Below are positions 8,496 to 17,054 of a DNA stretch of 64,000 bases, in pieces. The stretch lies in NCBI RefSeq assembly GCF_000016285.1, contig NC_011984.1, forward strand, positions 62,001-126,000, given 5' to 3'. Position 1 is the first letter of the stretch; each line of letters starts with the position of its first letter. Origin of the DNA: Allorhizobium ampelinum S4 (GTDB taxonomy: Bacteria > Pseudomonadota > Alphaproteobacteria > Rhizobiales > Rhizobiaceae). The notes beneath the pieces are model-generated. The model saw only the letters and a list, made by a program, of their open reading frames with translations, was not told the origin of the DNA and did not search any database. Position numbers and translations under genes: made by a program.

Positions 8496-11400
8496 TGAGG
8501 CATCCAGACACGGACAAGCGACAGGAGTTTCTCGACGTCTAGCGGCTTGGCCATATAGTCGTTGGCGCCGGCCTCGATACACCGCTTTTGGTCGTCGGGC
8601 ATAGCTTTCGCCGTCAGCGTGATCACCGGTAGCTTCTTCCAGTTCGGATTGTTGCGGATGTGGCGGGTGGCGGTCAGCCCGTCCATCACCGGCATCATCA
8701 CATCCATCAAAACCAGATCGATCCGGCCATCGGTGCTGGAAAGCGACCGGTCCAGCTTCTGCAAAGCTTCCTCACCGTTACGGGCGATTTCGATAACGGC
8801 ACCACGCGGCTCAAGAATGTTCGTCAGCGCGTAGATATTGCGCACGTCGTCCTCAACGATCAGGATCCGGCGTCCCTCAAGCAAGGCGTCGCGATTCCTG
8901 GCCTTTCGGATCATCTTCTGCTGTTCGTCGGGAAGTTCGGACACGACTTGGTGGAGGAAAAGCGTCACCTCGTCCAAAAGGCGCTCCGGTGATTTGGCTC
9001 CCTTGATAATGATCGATTTGGAAAAGCGCCGTAGGCTCTGCTCTTCCTCTGCCGAAAGGACCCGCCCCGTGTAGACGATCACAGGAGGGAAAGAATGGGC
9101 AGTGTCCTGACTGATCGTTTCGAGAAGCGCAAATCCCGAGGCGTCCGGCAGCGAGAGATCGAGCACCATGCAATCGAAAGTCTGTTCCTTCAAAAGCGCC
9201 AGGCATTCCGCCGCAGTGCCAGCTCCGACGGTCTCCACATCTTGCGATCCAATGAGCTTAGAGACTGCCTCGCGCTGGATCTGGTTGTCCTCAACAATCA
9301 AAACGCGGCGCACGTTCTGCGATATTTTTGCCTCCAGCGATTTCAGGACGTCAAGAAGCTCATCGCGTTGGACCGGCTTCATCGCATAACCGATGGCGCC
9401 TAGTGACAGAGCGCGTTCGGAATAATCTTCCGCAGATATGATGTGAATTGGAATATGGCGCGTCCGAACGTCACGCTTAAGGCGATCAAGGACCGAGAGC
9501 CCAGACTGGTCCGGTAGACCAACGTCCAAAACGATCGCGCTTGGCGCGTGTTGGCGGGCAAGTTCAAGTGCTTCTTGTGCCGTCCCGGCGACCAGCACCT
9601 GAAAGCTCAGCTCTCGCGCCAGATCACGCAGAATCATCGCGAAGGACTGGTCGTCCTCCACAACGAGAAGTTTACGGGTGGGGCTACCGCTCAGATGACG
9701 ATCGTCGTCGACGATGCCATGCGAACGCGGCGAACGTTCTGTTGCAATGGGATTACTGGTGAGGGCAGGTGCTGTGGTGCCCGTAATGATAGCAGGTTCG
9801 GGCGCGCGAACGGCACTAGCCGAAAAGATCTTCGGGATGATCACGGTGAACGTACTTCCCGTACCTGGACGGCTTTGCAGATGCATCCTGCCGCCGAGCA
9901 GACGGACCAGTTCTCGCGAGATCGAAAGCCCGAGGCCCGTTCCGCCGAACTTTCGACTGATCGTGCTGTCTGCCTGATGGAAGGCCTCGAAGATGTTGCG
10001 CTGCTGGTCCTCGGCAATTCCAATTCCGGTATCGACCACGGAGATCGCAATCTGCGCATCACCGGCAGGGCGGACAAGGAGCGATACCTGCCCCTCTGCG
10101 GTGAACTTGACGGCATTTGCCAGAAGGTTCTTGAGGACCTGCTCGAGGCGTTGTGGATCCGTCTCGATGACCGATGGGACGTCCGGGGCGACTTCGATCG
10201 AGAGGTTCAGTCCCTTTTGGGCAGCGAGCGGATCGAACAACTGCCGAAGTCCATCGACAGTCCGGTTGATGGCAACTGGCTCCGGACTGACCTCCACATG
10301 GCCGGCCTCGATCTTCGAAAGATCAAGGATATCGTTGATGAGGTTCAGCAGATCGTTCCCCGAAGACTGTATCGTCTGTGCGAACTTGACCTGTTCCGCC
10401 GTCAAATTCTCGTCGGCGTTGTCCGCCAAGAGCTTGGCAAGGATCAGCGAAGAGTTCAGCGGGGTACGCAGTTCGTGTGACATGTTGGCCAGAAAATCTG
10501 ATTTGTAGCGGCTGGCACGCTCCACTTCTTGTGCCTGCAATCTGACGGCGTCGTTCGCTTTTTCAAGGTCGTCCTTCTGTCGCTCAAGCTCCTGCGCCTG
10601 CTCCTCGAGCTGGGAATTCGTCTGCTCCAGTTCCACCTGCTGCTGTTCCAGACGGGCCTGAGATTCCTTCAGCGCCCTACTCTGCTCTTCCAGTTCCTCG
10701 TTGGATACTCGCAGTTCTTCGCCCTGGACCTGAAGCTCTTCCGTCTGCCGCTGCGTCTCGTGGAGCAGTGTTCGTAGCTGTGTACGGAATTCGGCTGAGC
10801 GAATGGCTGCCGCGATCGTGTTGGACGACCGCTCGAGGAGGGCGAGAACGTGATCGCCGACCGGGTGAAGAAAGCCCAGTTCGAATACCGCCTTGACCTC
10901 GCCGTCCACCATCGCCGGCGCCAGCGTCAGGTAGCGGGGCTTCTGTTGGCCGAGGCTGGAGCCAAAACTGATATAGCCGTCAGGAAGCTCACCTACCGTG
11001 ACAGGACGGTGATCTCGAAGAACATGACCGAACAGACTATCGCTTTCTTCGAATCGCTCTGGAATAACTGTACCTGCAGGAACACCATGAACGGCTGTAA
11101 GAGCGTATCGCGCTCCATCCCTCACATAGAGCGAGCCTGCAACGGCACCCAGGTAGCTTGTGAGAAAGCGCAATATGTTCTGTCCAAGCTCTTGCGTAGA
11201 CTGTTCCCCGATTACAACCGGTCCAAGACCGACCTGCGCTTCCTGCTGCCACTGCTCGTTCTTGCGTGCCAAGGTGGCACGGCGCATCAGGCCACCGATG
11301 ACCAGCGTCAGGACGATGCCAAGAAAGCCCGTCAACAGGCTCGTGGCGAATGCAACGACGTAGGCCCTGTTCATCTCCGCGACACGCTGGGTACGCACGT

Positions 11401-11929
11401 CGGTTTCTGCATTGCGGATTTCTGACACGAGTGTGCGGATCGCGTCCATGTCGAACTTACCGCGGTCCGTATTAACGAGCGCGAGGGCCGCAGCAGGGCC
11501 GGCGGTTCGGTAGGTTCGAAGCGTTTCGTCGAGCTCGGCTAACTTTGAGGAAACGGAGTTACGGAGATCTTCTAACCGATAGCTTTGCGCGGTGTCCGTT
11601 GTGATCAAGCTCTCGACCCGCGCAAGCCGCGCCTGTATCTGCGCAACGGCCCGCTGATACGGCTGCAGGTACTGCTCTTTGCCGGTCAGCAAATACCCAC
11701 GCTGACCTGTCTCGGCATCCTGGACATCAGACAGGAGAAGGTCGATCGAGACAATGACCTGATGGGTCTTGACTACGCTTTCGTTGCTCGTCCTCAACGT
11801 TTGCGTAGTGTAAACCGCAACGGCGGCACTGATGACGAAGAACGCCAAGGCAGTGGATAGACCGAAGGCCAAAGACTTATCCAGCCCAAGACCACCTATC
11901 TTGGTCACAGCAGCACTTTTCCTATGCAT
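8492..11929 (-). CDS. CHASE3-GAF hybrid histidine kinase with three receiver domains
   Basis: 1145 residues. There are membrane segments near residues 20-42 and 190-215, with a CHASE3-like extracytoplasmic region between them (AETGQRGYLLTGKEQYLQPY is the family hallmark). A GAF domain follows (about 245-375), then a very long Glu/Gln-rich coiled coil (about 380-480). HisKA has its phospho-His in FLANMSHELRTPLN. The HATPase boxes are NLLANAVKFT, DTGIGI and GGTGLGLSI. Three receivers close the protein: acceptor Asp in IVLDVGLPDQ and MVLDLSLPDA, and the last in LVLMDVMMPVMDG. It is the first gene of the operon and the only membrane sensor in it. The signal is unknown. The layout matches a widespread stress/behaviour type of kinase cluster. 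Confidence 0.95.
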   Translation of the reverse strand: MHRKSAAVTKIGGLGLDKSLAFGLSTALAFFVISAAVAVYTTQTLRTSNESVVKTHQVIVSIDLLLSDVQDAETGQRGYLLTGKEQYLQPYQRAVAQIQARLARVESLITTDTAQSYRLEDLRNSVSSKLAELDETLRTYRTAGPAAALALVNTDRGKFDMDAIRTLVSEIRNAETDVRTQRVAEMNRAYVVAFATSLLTGFLGIVLTLVIGGLMRRATLARKNEQWQQEAQVGLGPVVIGEQSTQELGQNILRFLTSYLGAVAGSLYVRDGARYALTAVHGVPAGTVIPERFEESDSLFGHVLRDHRPVTVGELPDGYISFGSSLGQQKPRYLTLAPAMVDGEVKAVFELGFLHPVGDHVLALLERSSNTIAAAIRSAEFRTQLRTLLHETQRQTEELQVQGEELRVSNEELEEQSRALKESQARLEQQQVELEQTNSQLEEQAQELERQKDDLEKANDAVRLQAQEVERASRYKSDFLANMSHELRTPLNSSLILAKLLADNADENLTAEQVKFAQTIQSSGNDLLNLINDILDLSKIEAGHVEVSPEPVAINRTVDGLRQLFDPLAAQKGLNLSIEVAPDVPSVIETDPQRLEQVLKNLLANAVKFTAEGQVSLLVRPAGDAQIAISVVDTGIGIAEDQQRNIFEAFHQADSTISRKFGGTGLGLSISRELVRLLGGRMHLQSRPGTGSTFTVIIPKIFSASAVRAPEPAIITGTTAPALTSNPIATERSPRSHGIVDDDRHLSGSPTRKLLVVEDDQSFAMILRDLARELSFQVLVAGTAQEALELARQHAPSAIVLDVGLPDQSGLSVLDRLKRDVRTRHIPIHIISAEDYSERALSLGAIGYAMKPVQRDELLDVLKSLEAKISQNVRRVLIVEDNQIQREAVSKLIGSQDVETVGAGTAAECLALLKEQTFDCMVLDLSLPDASGFALLETISQDTAHSFPPVIVYTGRVLSAEEEQSLRRFSKSIIIKGAKSPERLLDEVTLFLHQVVSELPDEQQKMIRKARNRDALLEGRRILIVEDDVRNIYALTNILEPRGAVIEIARNGEEALQKLDRSLSSTDGRIDLVLMDVMMPVMDGLTATRHIRNNPNWKKLPVITLTAKAMPDDQKRCIEAGANDYMAKPLDVEKLLSLVRVWMPQ

Positions 11930-12211
11930 CTCTTCTCACACAATTTTCGAAGCGGAAGTTGTATGCGCATGAGCCATGACGACGGGAATCATGCAAGCGT
12001 CGAATCTGACTTCTCAGTTGGTTCGCCGCAGATATTACTCATTCTAACAGAGATTCATGAGGGCCGCCCGGGCCGCCACCGGCGAAATCGTACCGCAACA
12101 TAAAATGGACTTTCAACTGGATCGCCGTTTGCCGCGTGTTGCAACCAAAAATCGCCGACACGGAACATATCGCAATCCGCCGGGTTTGCTTCCCGACCTC
12201 GAGGCGTGACC

Positions 12212-12586
12212 ATGACAGACCAAGACGAAACCACAATCCAGATCGTCGAAGAGAGTGTCAGCGTCGGCAAGGAACGCGTCGCGACGGGACGTGTCCGTGT
12301 CTCCACTTCCAGCTCGGAAGTAGACGAGCTAGCGCAGGCCACTTTGTATGGCACGCGCGTCGAGGTCACGCGGGAGCGCATAGATCTTGAGATCGATGCG
12401 ATCCCCGAAACCAGGGTTGAAGGCGATACCACGATCATTCCCGTCCTCGAGGAGATCGTCGTTATTGAGAAGCGTCTAGTCCTTATAGAAGAAATCCGCA
12501 TCCGCCAAATCGTGACTTCGGAAGACGTCTCCGTCCCGGTAACCGTTCGCAAGCAGACCGCCACCGTCGAGCGTATCGACGAATAG
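12212..12586 (+). CDS. DUF2382 (YsnF/AvaK-type) domain protein
   Basis: About 124 residues from ATG 12212 (a GTG two codons upstream is possible). It is composed of alternating charged beta-strands: IVEESVSVGKERVATGRVRV, then RVEVTRERIDLEIDAIPETR, then IPVLEEIVVIEKRLVLIEEI, which is the pattern of the conserved DUF2382 stress domain. It lacks the PRC-barrel that often precedes the domain. It is soluble and acidic. A GGAAC at 12162-12166 followed 17 bases later by GTTT loosely resembles the alphaproteobacterial EcfG general-stress promoter, but the match is incomplete. The next gene, also stress-type, starts 16 bp downstream with a good AGGAGG site, so the two are probably co-transcribed. Confidence 0.85.
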   Translation: MTDQDETTIQIVEESVSVGKERVATGRVRVSTSSSEVDELAQATLYGTRVEVTRERIDLEIDAIPETRVEGDTTIIPVLEEIVVIEKRLVLIEEIRIRQIVTSEDVSVPVTVRKQTATVERIDE

Positions 12587-12602
12587 CATAGGAGGAAACA
12601 CC

Positions 12603-13058
12603 ATGGCCTACATTGACCAGAACACCGTGCCATCCCATTCCAATACGATCACCGCCTTCTTCCACGACCGTTCTGAAGCAGACCGCGCGATCGAAGGACT
12701 GAGCGAAGCGGGTATTCCCCGCTCCGCAATCAAGATGATCGCCGACGGCAGTGAGACAACCACGACGACGCACGAGAGCAAAGGCTTCTGGGCTGCGCTT
12801 GGTAGTTTTTTCTCGCTGACGATGACCGCAACACCTACGCCGCGTCAAAACGGTGGTGGCGTAGAAGGGCTTTCCGCAATGCTGTCGATACCAGAGTCTG
12901 AAATTGTAAAGCTTCTTTTCGGGCTCGTGACGGTTGCCGTGCCGTCTTCAACAAATACGACCTTAACTCCCGGACGAGGCACTCTGAGGCTCGTCAAGAT
13001 AAGTCGGCAGAAATTGTTCTTAGTCGAGCTGATGACGACTGATTGGCGCCTTGCGTAG
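12603..13058 (+). pseudogene. General-stress-protein 17M-like gene, decayed after its N-terminal domain
   Basis: The first ~65 residues match the GSP17M-like domain (TITAFFHDRSEADRAIEGL, GIPRSAIKMIADG, then SKGFWAALGSFF). The next expected motif (DDRNTYA, about 12821-12844) is in a neighbouring frame. The following segment (LSAMLSIPESEIVKLL) returns to the first frame, and the rest is not family-like. At least two frame disruptions are needed to explain this. An intact 151-codon frame remains, so a chimeric protein could be made, but its C terminus is not native. Start ATG 12603 is preceded by AGGAGGAAACACC. Confidence 0.65.
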
Positions 13059-13067
13059 TGTCTAATT

Positions 13068-13085
13068 CATCCCTATATTGGGATG
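13068..13085 (+). promoter_or_regulatory. Inverted repeat, probable autoregulatory operator of the toxin-antitoxin pair
   Basis: CATCCC, six bases (TATATT), GGGATG form a perfect 6-bp dyad ending 5 bp before the ATG at 13091. Type II antitoxins commonly bind a palindrome in their own promoter. The position and symmetry fit, and the function is inferred. Confidence 0.5.
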
Positions 13086-13090
13086 GATTG

Positions 13091-13744
13091 ATGAAGGAGT
13101 CATGCTTGTCCCAAATCCAGAATTTCACGCTGAGCGAAGCAGGGTATGTCCTGGGCAGAACCCCAGCGATGCTCAACAAGGCGGTTGACACAGGTGTCAT
13201 TCACGCCCGGCAAAAGAAGGTGGGGAACATGGTTCAAAGGCTCCTTGGCCCGGCCGAACTGCGCTTCCTGCGGCTTGCAGATGAACTCGACAAGGACCTG
13301 ACGCCAGCAGGGCGGCGCCGGCTCTATGGTGCCTTGCGCAAATTGCCCGATGATGCTCACAAACTCCAGCTCGGTAGGCTTGAACTGGATCTTGCGCAAA
13401 TCGATACCGATCTTAAAGTCCGAATGGCGAGACTTGAGGCCGTCAGAGACAGGATTGAGAGAAAGGGCGATCGGGGTGAGGCGGTTGTTCGTGGAACGAC
13501 TATTTCGGCGCACTTGATTGCCGCTTTGACGCGCGCCGAGGGTGTCGATGTGGTCCTTAAAGATTTTCCTTCCCTTACGCGGGATCAGGTCGAAGCTGCA
13601 GTCGAGTATGCGAAGGCTTACCCGAAGCGCGGGCGTCCCTATCCAACGAAGAGCCTGAAGAGCACTTTGGCCGATTTGGCTGATGCTGGTGCATTCGATG
13701 ATGACGGTGACCCTGGTGAAGTCGCACCAAGGGCCATTCCGTGA
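13091..13744 (+). CDS. DUF433-type antitoxin with N-terminal HTH
   Basis: 217 residues. An N-terminal helix-turn-helix resembling MerR/excisionase types (FTLSEAGYVLGRTPAMLNKA) is followed by a helical linker. A C-terminal DUF433 domain follows (RGTTISAHLIAALTRAEGVD, then FPSLTRDQVEAAVEYAKAYP), as in antitoxins paired with PIN toxins. Its stop overlaps the toxin start as GTGA, a strong sign of a co-translated pair. ATG 13091 is used here. TTG 13106, directly after AAGGAG, could be the real start. The antitoxin should bind and neutralise the downstream RNase and repress the promoter through the dyad just upstream. Confidence 0.85.
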   Translation: MKESCLSQIQNFTLSEAGYVLGRTPAMLNKAVDTGVIHARQKKVGNMVQRLLGPAELRFLRLADELDKDLTPAGRRRLYGALRKLPDDAHKLQLGRLELDLAQIDTDLKVRMARLEAVRDRIERKGDRGEAVVRGTTISAHLIAALTRAEGVDVVLKDFPSLTRDQVEAAVEYAKAYPKRGRPYPTKSLKSTLADLADAGAFDDDGDPGEVAPRAIP

Positions 13745-14172
13745 CGCTTTATCTGCTCGATGAAAATGTTCTCCGTGAACTCAAGCACGGCGGGCACAAG
13801 AATGTGCATCAATGGATCGCGACGGTCGATGACACGGATCTTCGGCTGAGTGTCGCGACGCTATTCGAAAAGCGTCGGGGAGCCGAAGCATTGATGAAGC
13901 GTGAACCGGAACGCGCTCAAAGGATCCTTGATGGCATCGAGATGCTCGAAAAATCGTTTTCTGATCGCATCATTCCGATTGACGGGCCGGTTGTCGCCGA
14001 GTGGACGCGCCTTCTCGGAAGCAAGAACAAGGACCGATGGGACGTTGCACTGGCCGCGACCGCACGCGTCCACCGGCTCGTGGTGGTGACGCGAAACGTC
14101 TCCGATTTTACGGGGCGTGGTGTTCGAATCCTCAATCCGTTCAAGTCACCCCCGGAAGTGTTGGATATTTAG
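13741..14172 (+). CDS. PIN-domain toxin (VapC-like ribonuclease)
   Basis: 143 residues starting with GTG that overlaps the antitoxin stop. PIN-domain acidic residues are visible: Asp7 in YLLDENVLREL, Glu in the VATLFEKRRGAEAL helix, Asp in KDRWDVALAATARVH, and the C-terminal Asp of VVTRNVSDFTGRGVRILNPF. These chelate the metal for RNA cleavage in the VapC superfamily. Full length, with no frame damage. RNA substrate unknown. It belongs to the subgroup encoded after DUF433 antitoxins. Confidence 0.88.
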   Translation: MTLYLLDENVLRELKHGGHKNVHQWIATVDDTDLRLSVATLFEKRRGAEALMKREPERAQRILDGIEMLEKSFSDRIIPIDGPVVAEWTRLLGSKNKDRWDVALAATARVHRLVVVTRNVSDFTGRGVRILNPFKSPPEVLDI

Positions 14173-14206
14173 GCGACCGCTCCGACGCGCAACGTTTCTT
14201 TCGGGG

Positions 14207-15067
14207 TTACGGGTTGGTTTGCATCTTCGCTTCGAGCGTGAGGCCCAGCGCGGAAATGACCTTGAGTATTGACACCAGTTCCGGATTGCCATCTTTTCCG
14301 AGCGCCCTGTAAAGGCTTTCTCTAGCTAACCCTGTTTCTTTCGCTATCTGCGTCATTCCTCCCTTTTTCGCACGGGCAAGATGGCCCAACGCGTCGATAA
14401 ATGAGGAGGGGTCGCCAGAGGCCAGGGCAGCATTCACATTGGCAGCTGGATCCCCGACCGGTGGAAGGCCTGTGGTGGTGGAGTCCTTCACCGGCTCAAC
14501 GTCTCGAACCGTTTCCAGCAGATCGGCTTGCGCGCTTGATTCCTCTACTTCCCATTCGTCAGAAGTCGCGCGGTCGCGTAAATTTTCGCGGAGGTCAGCG
14601 CTACATTTGGCTAGAAACGCGCTCCATTGTTCTCCGGTTTTAAATGTTACCGGTGACTTCTCAGGAACGTTCAAAAGGACAGCTTTTTTCCCAGCCTTGA
14701 TTAGGCGCAGGACGTTCAAGACCGTGCCAGGGCTCTTGCCGTCCCAGATCATGAATCCGAAATCGGCCTCTCGGGTCATCTCGCGGTCCTTCGCCGCATA
14801 AAACTGGAAGCCCTTCACGTGCTTAGGCGGCGTGATATTTTGCGTTCGCCATTCACCGAGATTATTGCGAGGTTTGTCGCCGGAGCAGAATACGGTCACC
14901 TTTTCATAGGCTGCGTCTGAAAAGTGCTTTTGGACTGCTTTGTCCGCACCATTGGCGTCGCCGACAACTACGTGATGCCCATTCTCAATGATATTGTTTA
15001 ATCGCTCTTTCGCTTGAGCAGGCAGCCGCGAAATGTGTCGCGAGCCACCGATGAAGACGGTGTTCAA
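14207..15067 (-). CDS. SLOG-like nucleotide-binding domain fused to an antitoxin-type HTH
   Basis: 286 residues. Residues 1-150 form a Rossmann-like domain of the SLOG type: VFIGGSRHISRLP at the start, VVVGDANGADKAVQKHF (the G-x-A-x-G-x-D motif of DUF2493/SLOG proteins), and DFGFMIWDGKSPGT. A low-complexity linker follows. Residues ~225-286 are a helix-turn-helix of the addiction-module-antidote/HigA2 type (GGMTQIAKETGLARESLYRA, then LVSILKVISALGLTLEA). The start is TTG 15067, overlapping the stop of the upstream phosphoribosyltransferase as TTGA, so the two were one translation unit. The fusion suggests a ligand-controlled repressor or the sensor of a conflict system. Base composition is visibly more A/T-rich than the catabolic genes. 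The function is inferred. Confidence 0.75.
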   Translation of the reverse strand: MNTVFIGGSRHISRLPAQAKERLNNIIENGHHVVVGDANGADKAVQKHFSDAAYEKVTVFCSGDKPRNNLGEWRTQNITPPKHVKGFQFYAAKDREMTREADFGFMIWDGKSPGTVLNVLRLIKAGKKAVLLNVPEKSPVTFKTGEQWSAFLAKCSADLRENLRDRATSDEWEVEESSAQADLLETVRDVEPVKDSTTTGLPPVGDPAANVNAALASGDPSSFIDALGHLARAKKGGMTQIAKETGLARESLYRALGKDGNPELVSILKVISALGLTLEAKMQTNP

Positions 15068-15653
15068 TGGTTGCTCCGTGTCTTGGTTATCGTGAGGACG
15101 CGTACACTAGATGCTTGGCCTTGTCCGAGCAGGACTTTGGTGATCTCGTTTAGCGTGGTGCCGGATCGGAAAACATCGTCGAATAGAAGAATGTTTTTCC
15201 CAGCTGTATACCGGGGGTCAACAGCGTAAAGACCGCACGCTAGGTCTTTGCGCTTCGCCGGATCATTCTCATTTTTCAGCTGAGCCGTTGGGCGAGTGGT
15301 GGCGACGCATTTTATGACGGGGATCTGGACGCTTGCGCCAATCCCGTCTGCCAGAACGTACACAGGCTGGACAGCGCGGGGGGTGACGGAGGCGCGGGGA
15401 TAAGAATGTCAAATTTTGCGCGGTGAGGCTGGATGAAGGCGGCCGCGGCTTCGATGATACCCTGCGCCGCCCCTTGGTTGTTCTTATACTTCAACTAATA
15501 GAGAAAGTCTGCAATAGAGGGCCTCACAGTATCGAATTGCATATGACCAGCTTCATTGTAACCAACTGGCGTGCTGCTGGTCGTATGGAGATCGAGCGCC
15601 ACGCCAGACTGCCAGTTGACGTTTATTTCTTGCCAATGAATCTCGACCGCCAT
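15064..15653 (-). pseudogene. ComF-like phosphoribosyltransferase, broken by a stop codon and a frameshift
   Basis: Read from ATG 15653, the chain begins MAVEIHWQEINVNWQSG and continues with LDLHTTSSTPVGYNEAGHMQ up to ADFLY. A TAG stop follows (15495-15497), then LKYKNNQGAAQGIIEAAAAF. A frame change occurs in a C6 run (G6 on the plus strand, about 15378-15383), where seven Cs would restore the frame. Next come RAVQPVYVLADGIGA and the PRPP-binding loop ILLFDDVFRSGTTLNE. The reconstructed protein is about 196 residues, close to a single PRTase domain. It overlaps the SLOG-HTH gene. As it stands the gene should be inactive unless the C run slips and the TAG is read through. Confidence 0.75.
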
Positions 15654-15793
15654 TCTGCCCTCAGTTGCGATATATGTAGCCTATGGGTTACATCTCTGCA
15701 AGGGCCTTGATCTTATATGGCTCGACCGATCAAGGTGATCCAGTCATAAGAAGCCGGAATTGTACGCGCAACACGCGTTGCGGAGCGGAGCTG

Positions 15794-16560
15794 ATGGCGA
15801 TGTCCGAAAAGAGCGTATTCCAGGAAACCTATATACGGGCGGCAGGAGCAACAGCCTTTATCGCTGTGGTCAATACGAACGGTGATGAAGGGATTGGTTC
15901 GGCATTCCATATCGGCGAAGGTATATTCGTCACGGCTCGGCATGTGATCGATGGCGTTACCATCAAAGAAATTGCGACCACAAAGTCCGCACACCTGAGC
16001 GAAGAAACTGGCGGGAAGGCTGCCCCGCCGCGATGGCTTGAGATCATCGATGGACCCTATTACGGACCGGATGAACTAGACGTCGCAGTCTTCCGCGTCG
16101 ACCTCGGTGAAACGCCGTGGCCTGCGATCACGGTCAGCCAGCACACGGACTATTCCCTCGAAGAGAATGACCTTATCCTATCAGACGTACTTGTTATTGG
16201 TTATCCTCCGATTCCATTCACAACTGTGCCAACCCAAGTTGTAACGCTGGGACAGATAAACGCTGTTGCGCGTTCATCATTCGAAGATCCTGCACTTCAT
16301 CGCATCTGCTACAGCCCGTGGCGGCTTCAGCGGTGGTGTGGTGCTCGACAAGTCAGGCATCGCGCTTGCTTTGGTTACCGAAAGTCTCGGTAAAAGCGAT
16401 ATGCCCTTAGAAACGGGATATATGAGCCTGTTGTCGATCGAGCCCGCGGTGGATCTGGCGGCCGAGAAGTTTGGCTTCAGCACGCACGGCAGCTATCCCG
16501 GTCGATACAGTGACACGCTGTTCGCTGTGAAATTCTCAAACCCCAGCGCTCGTCCGCTCA
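15794..16560 (+). pseudogene. Trypsin-like serine protease, frameshifted
   Basis: The frame from ATG 15794 (or 15800) has a chymotrypsin-fold protease layout: GSAFHIGEGIFVTARHVIDG carries the catalytic His and ELDVAVFRVDLG the catalytic Asp. After RSSFEDPALH the frame goes out of register near 16285-16295. The continuation, with the catalytic Ser in TARGGFSGGVVLDKSG, is in the next frame. One extra base in the CC of GATCCTGC would explain it. There is no signal peptide, so it is cytosolic, as expected for a conflict-system protease. The 3' end is unclear because an IS3 fragment begins soon after 16560. Its neighbours (E2/E1-like gene, SLOG/PRTase) suggest a defence context. Confidence 0.75.
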
Positions 16561-16569
16561 GCTCGTTCA

Positions 16570-16848
16570 TCTGTCCGTCGTCGAATGATTTGAGACTTCC
16601 TCGGCTTTGGAAGAATGGAGTTTCCGGCTCGGTTTGCGCGTTGATTTAAGCTGCTTTCTTTTGGTGGTTCAAGCGGCGTTGTCTGATGGTGTCTCTTTTG
16701 ATCTTTTCGCGTTCGAGCAGTATGGTCTGGCCGCGCCCGGAGTAGACGTCGGCTGGGGTAAGATTGTCGAGGCTTTCGTGATAGCGCCGATGGTTGTAGT
16801 GCTCGACAAAAGCCGCGATCTGAGCTTCGAGGTCCTCCTGGAAGAACT
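16570..16848 (-). pseudogene. IS3-family transposase OrfB, C-terminal fragment
   Basis: On the minus strand, a frame ending at TAA 16646 reads DLEAQIAAFVEHYNHRRYHE, then SLDNLTPADVYSGRGQTILL, then REKIKRDTIRQRRLNHQKKAA. This is the C terminus of IS3-group OrfB integrases. Only ~65 residues remain and the catalytic DDE residues are absent. Both edges abut parts of other genes (protease on the left, E2/E1-like gene on the right). The fragment therefore marks a deletion that removed the sequence between them. The outer limits are estimates. Confidence 0.8.
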
Positions 16849-17054
16849 AGGACCGGATTCCGTCAACGCGCTCGAAGATGCCGCCCACCAAATACCTGAA
16901 GAAATTGTCACGGTCGTTGGTGCCGAAGGCCGTGGAGGCGCCGGCCTTATTGCCGTCCGGGCATTGAATCCGAAGTTTGCACGTAGCCGACCATCACCGG
17001 TCGCTGAGCCAGTGACGAAGGGATTTCGCGCTGGCAAGGCTCCGCCAACACTAG

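Noticed and set aside
9548..10480. A 310-codon plus-strand frame opposite the hybrid kinase
   Set aside because: Antisense shadow of the kinase, whose domains are continuous on the minus strand. No family resemblance.
13741..14172. Toxin as a HicA- or RelE-type protein
   Set aside because: The acidic residue pattern and length are those of a PIN domain, and the partner is DUF433.
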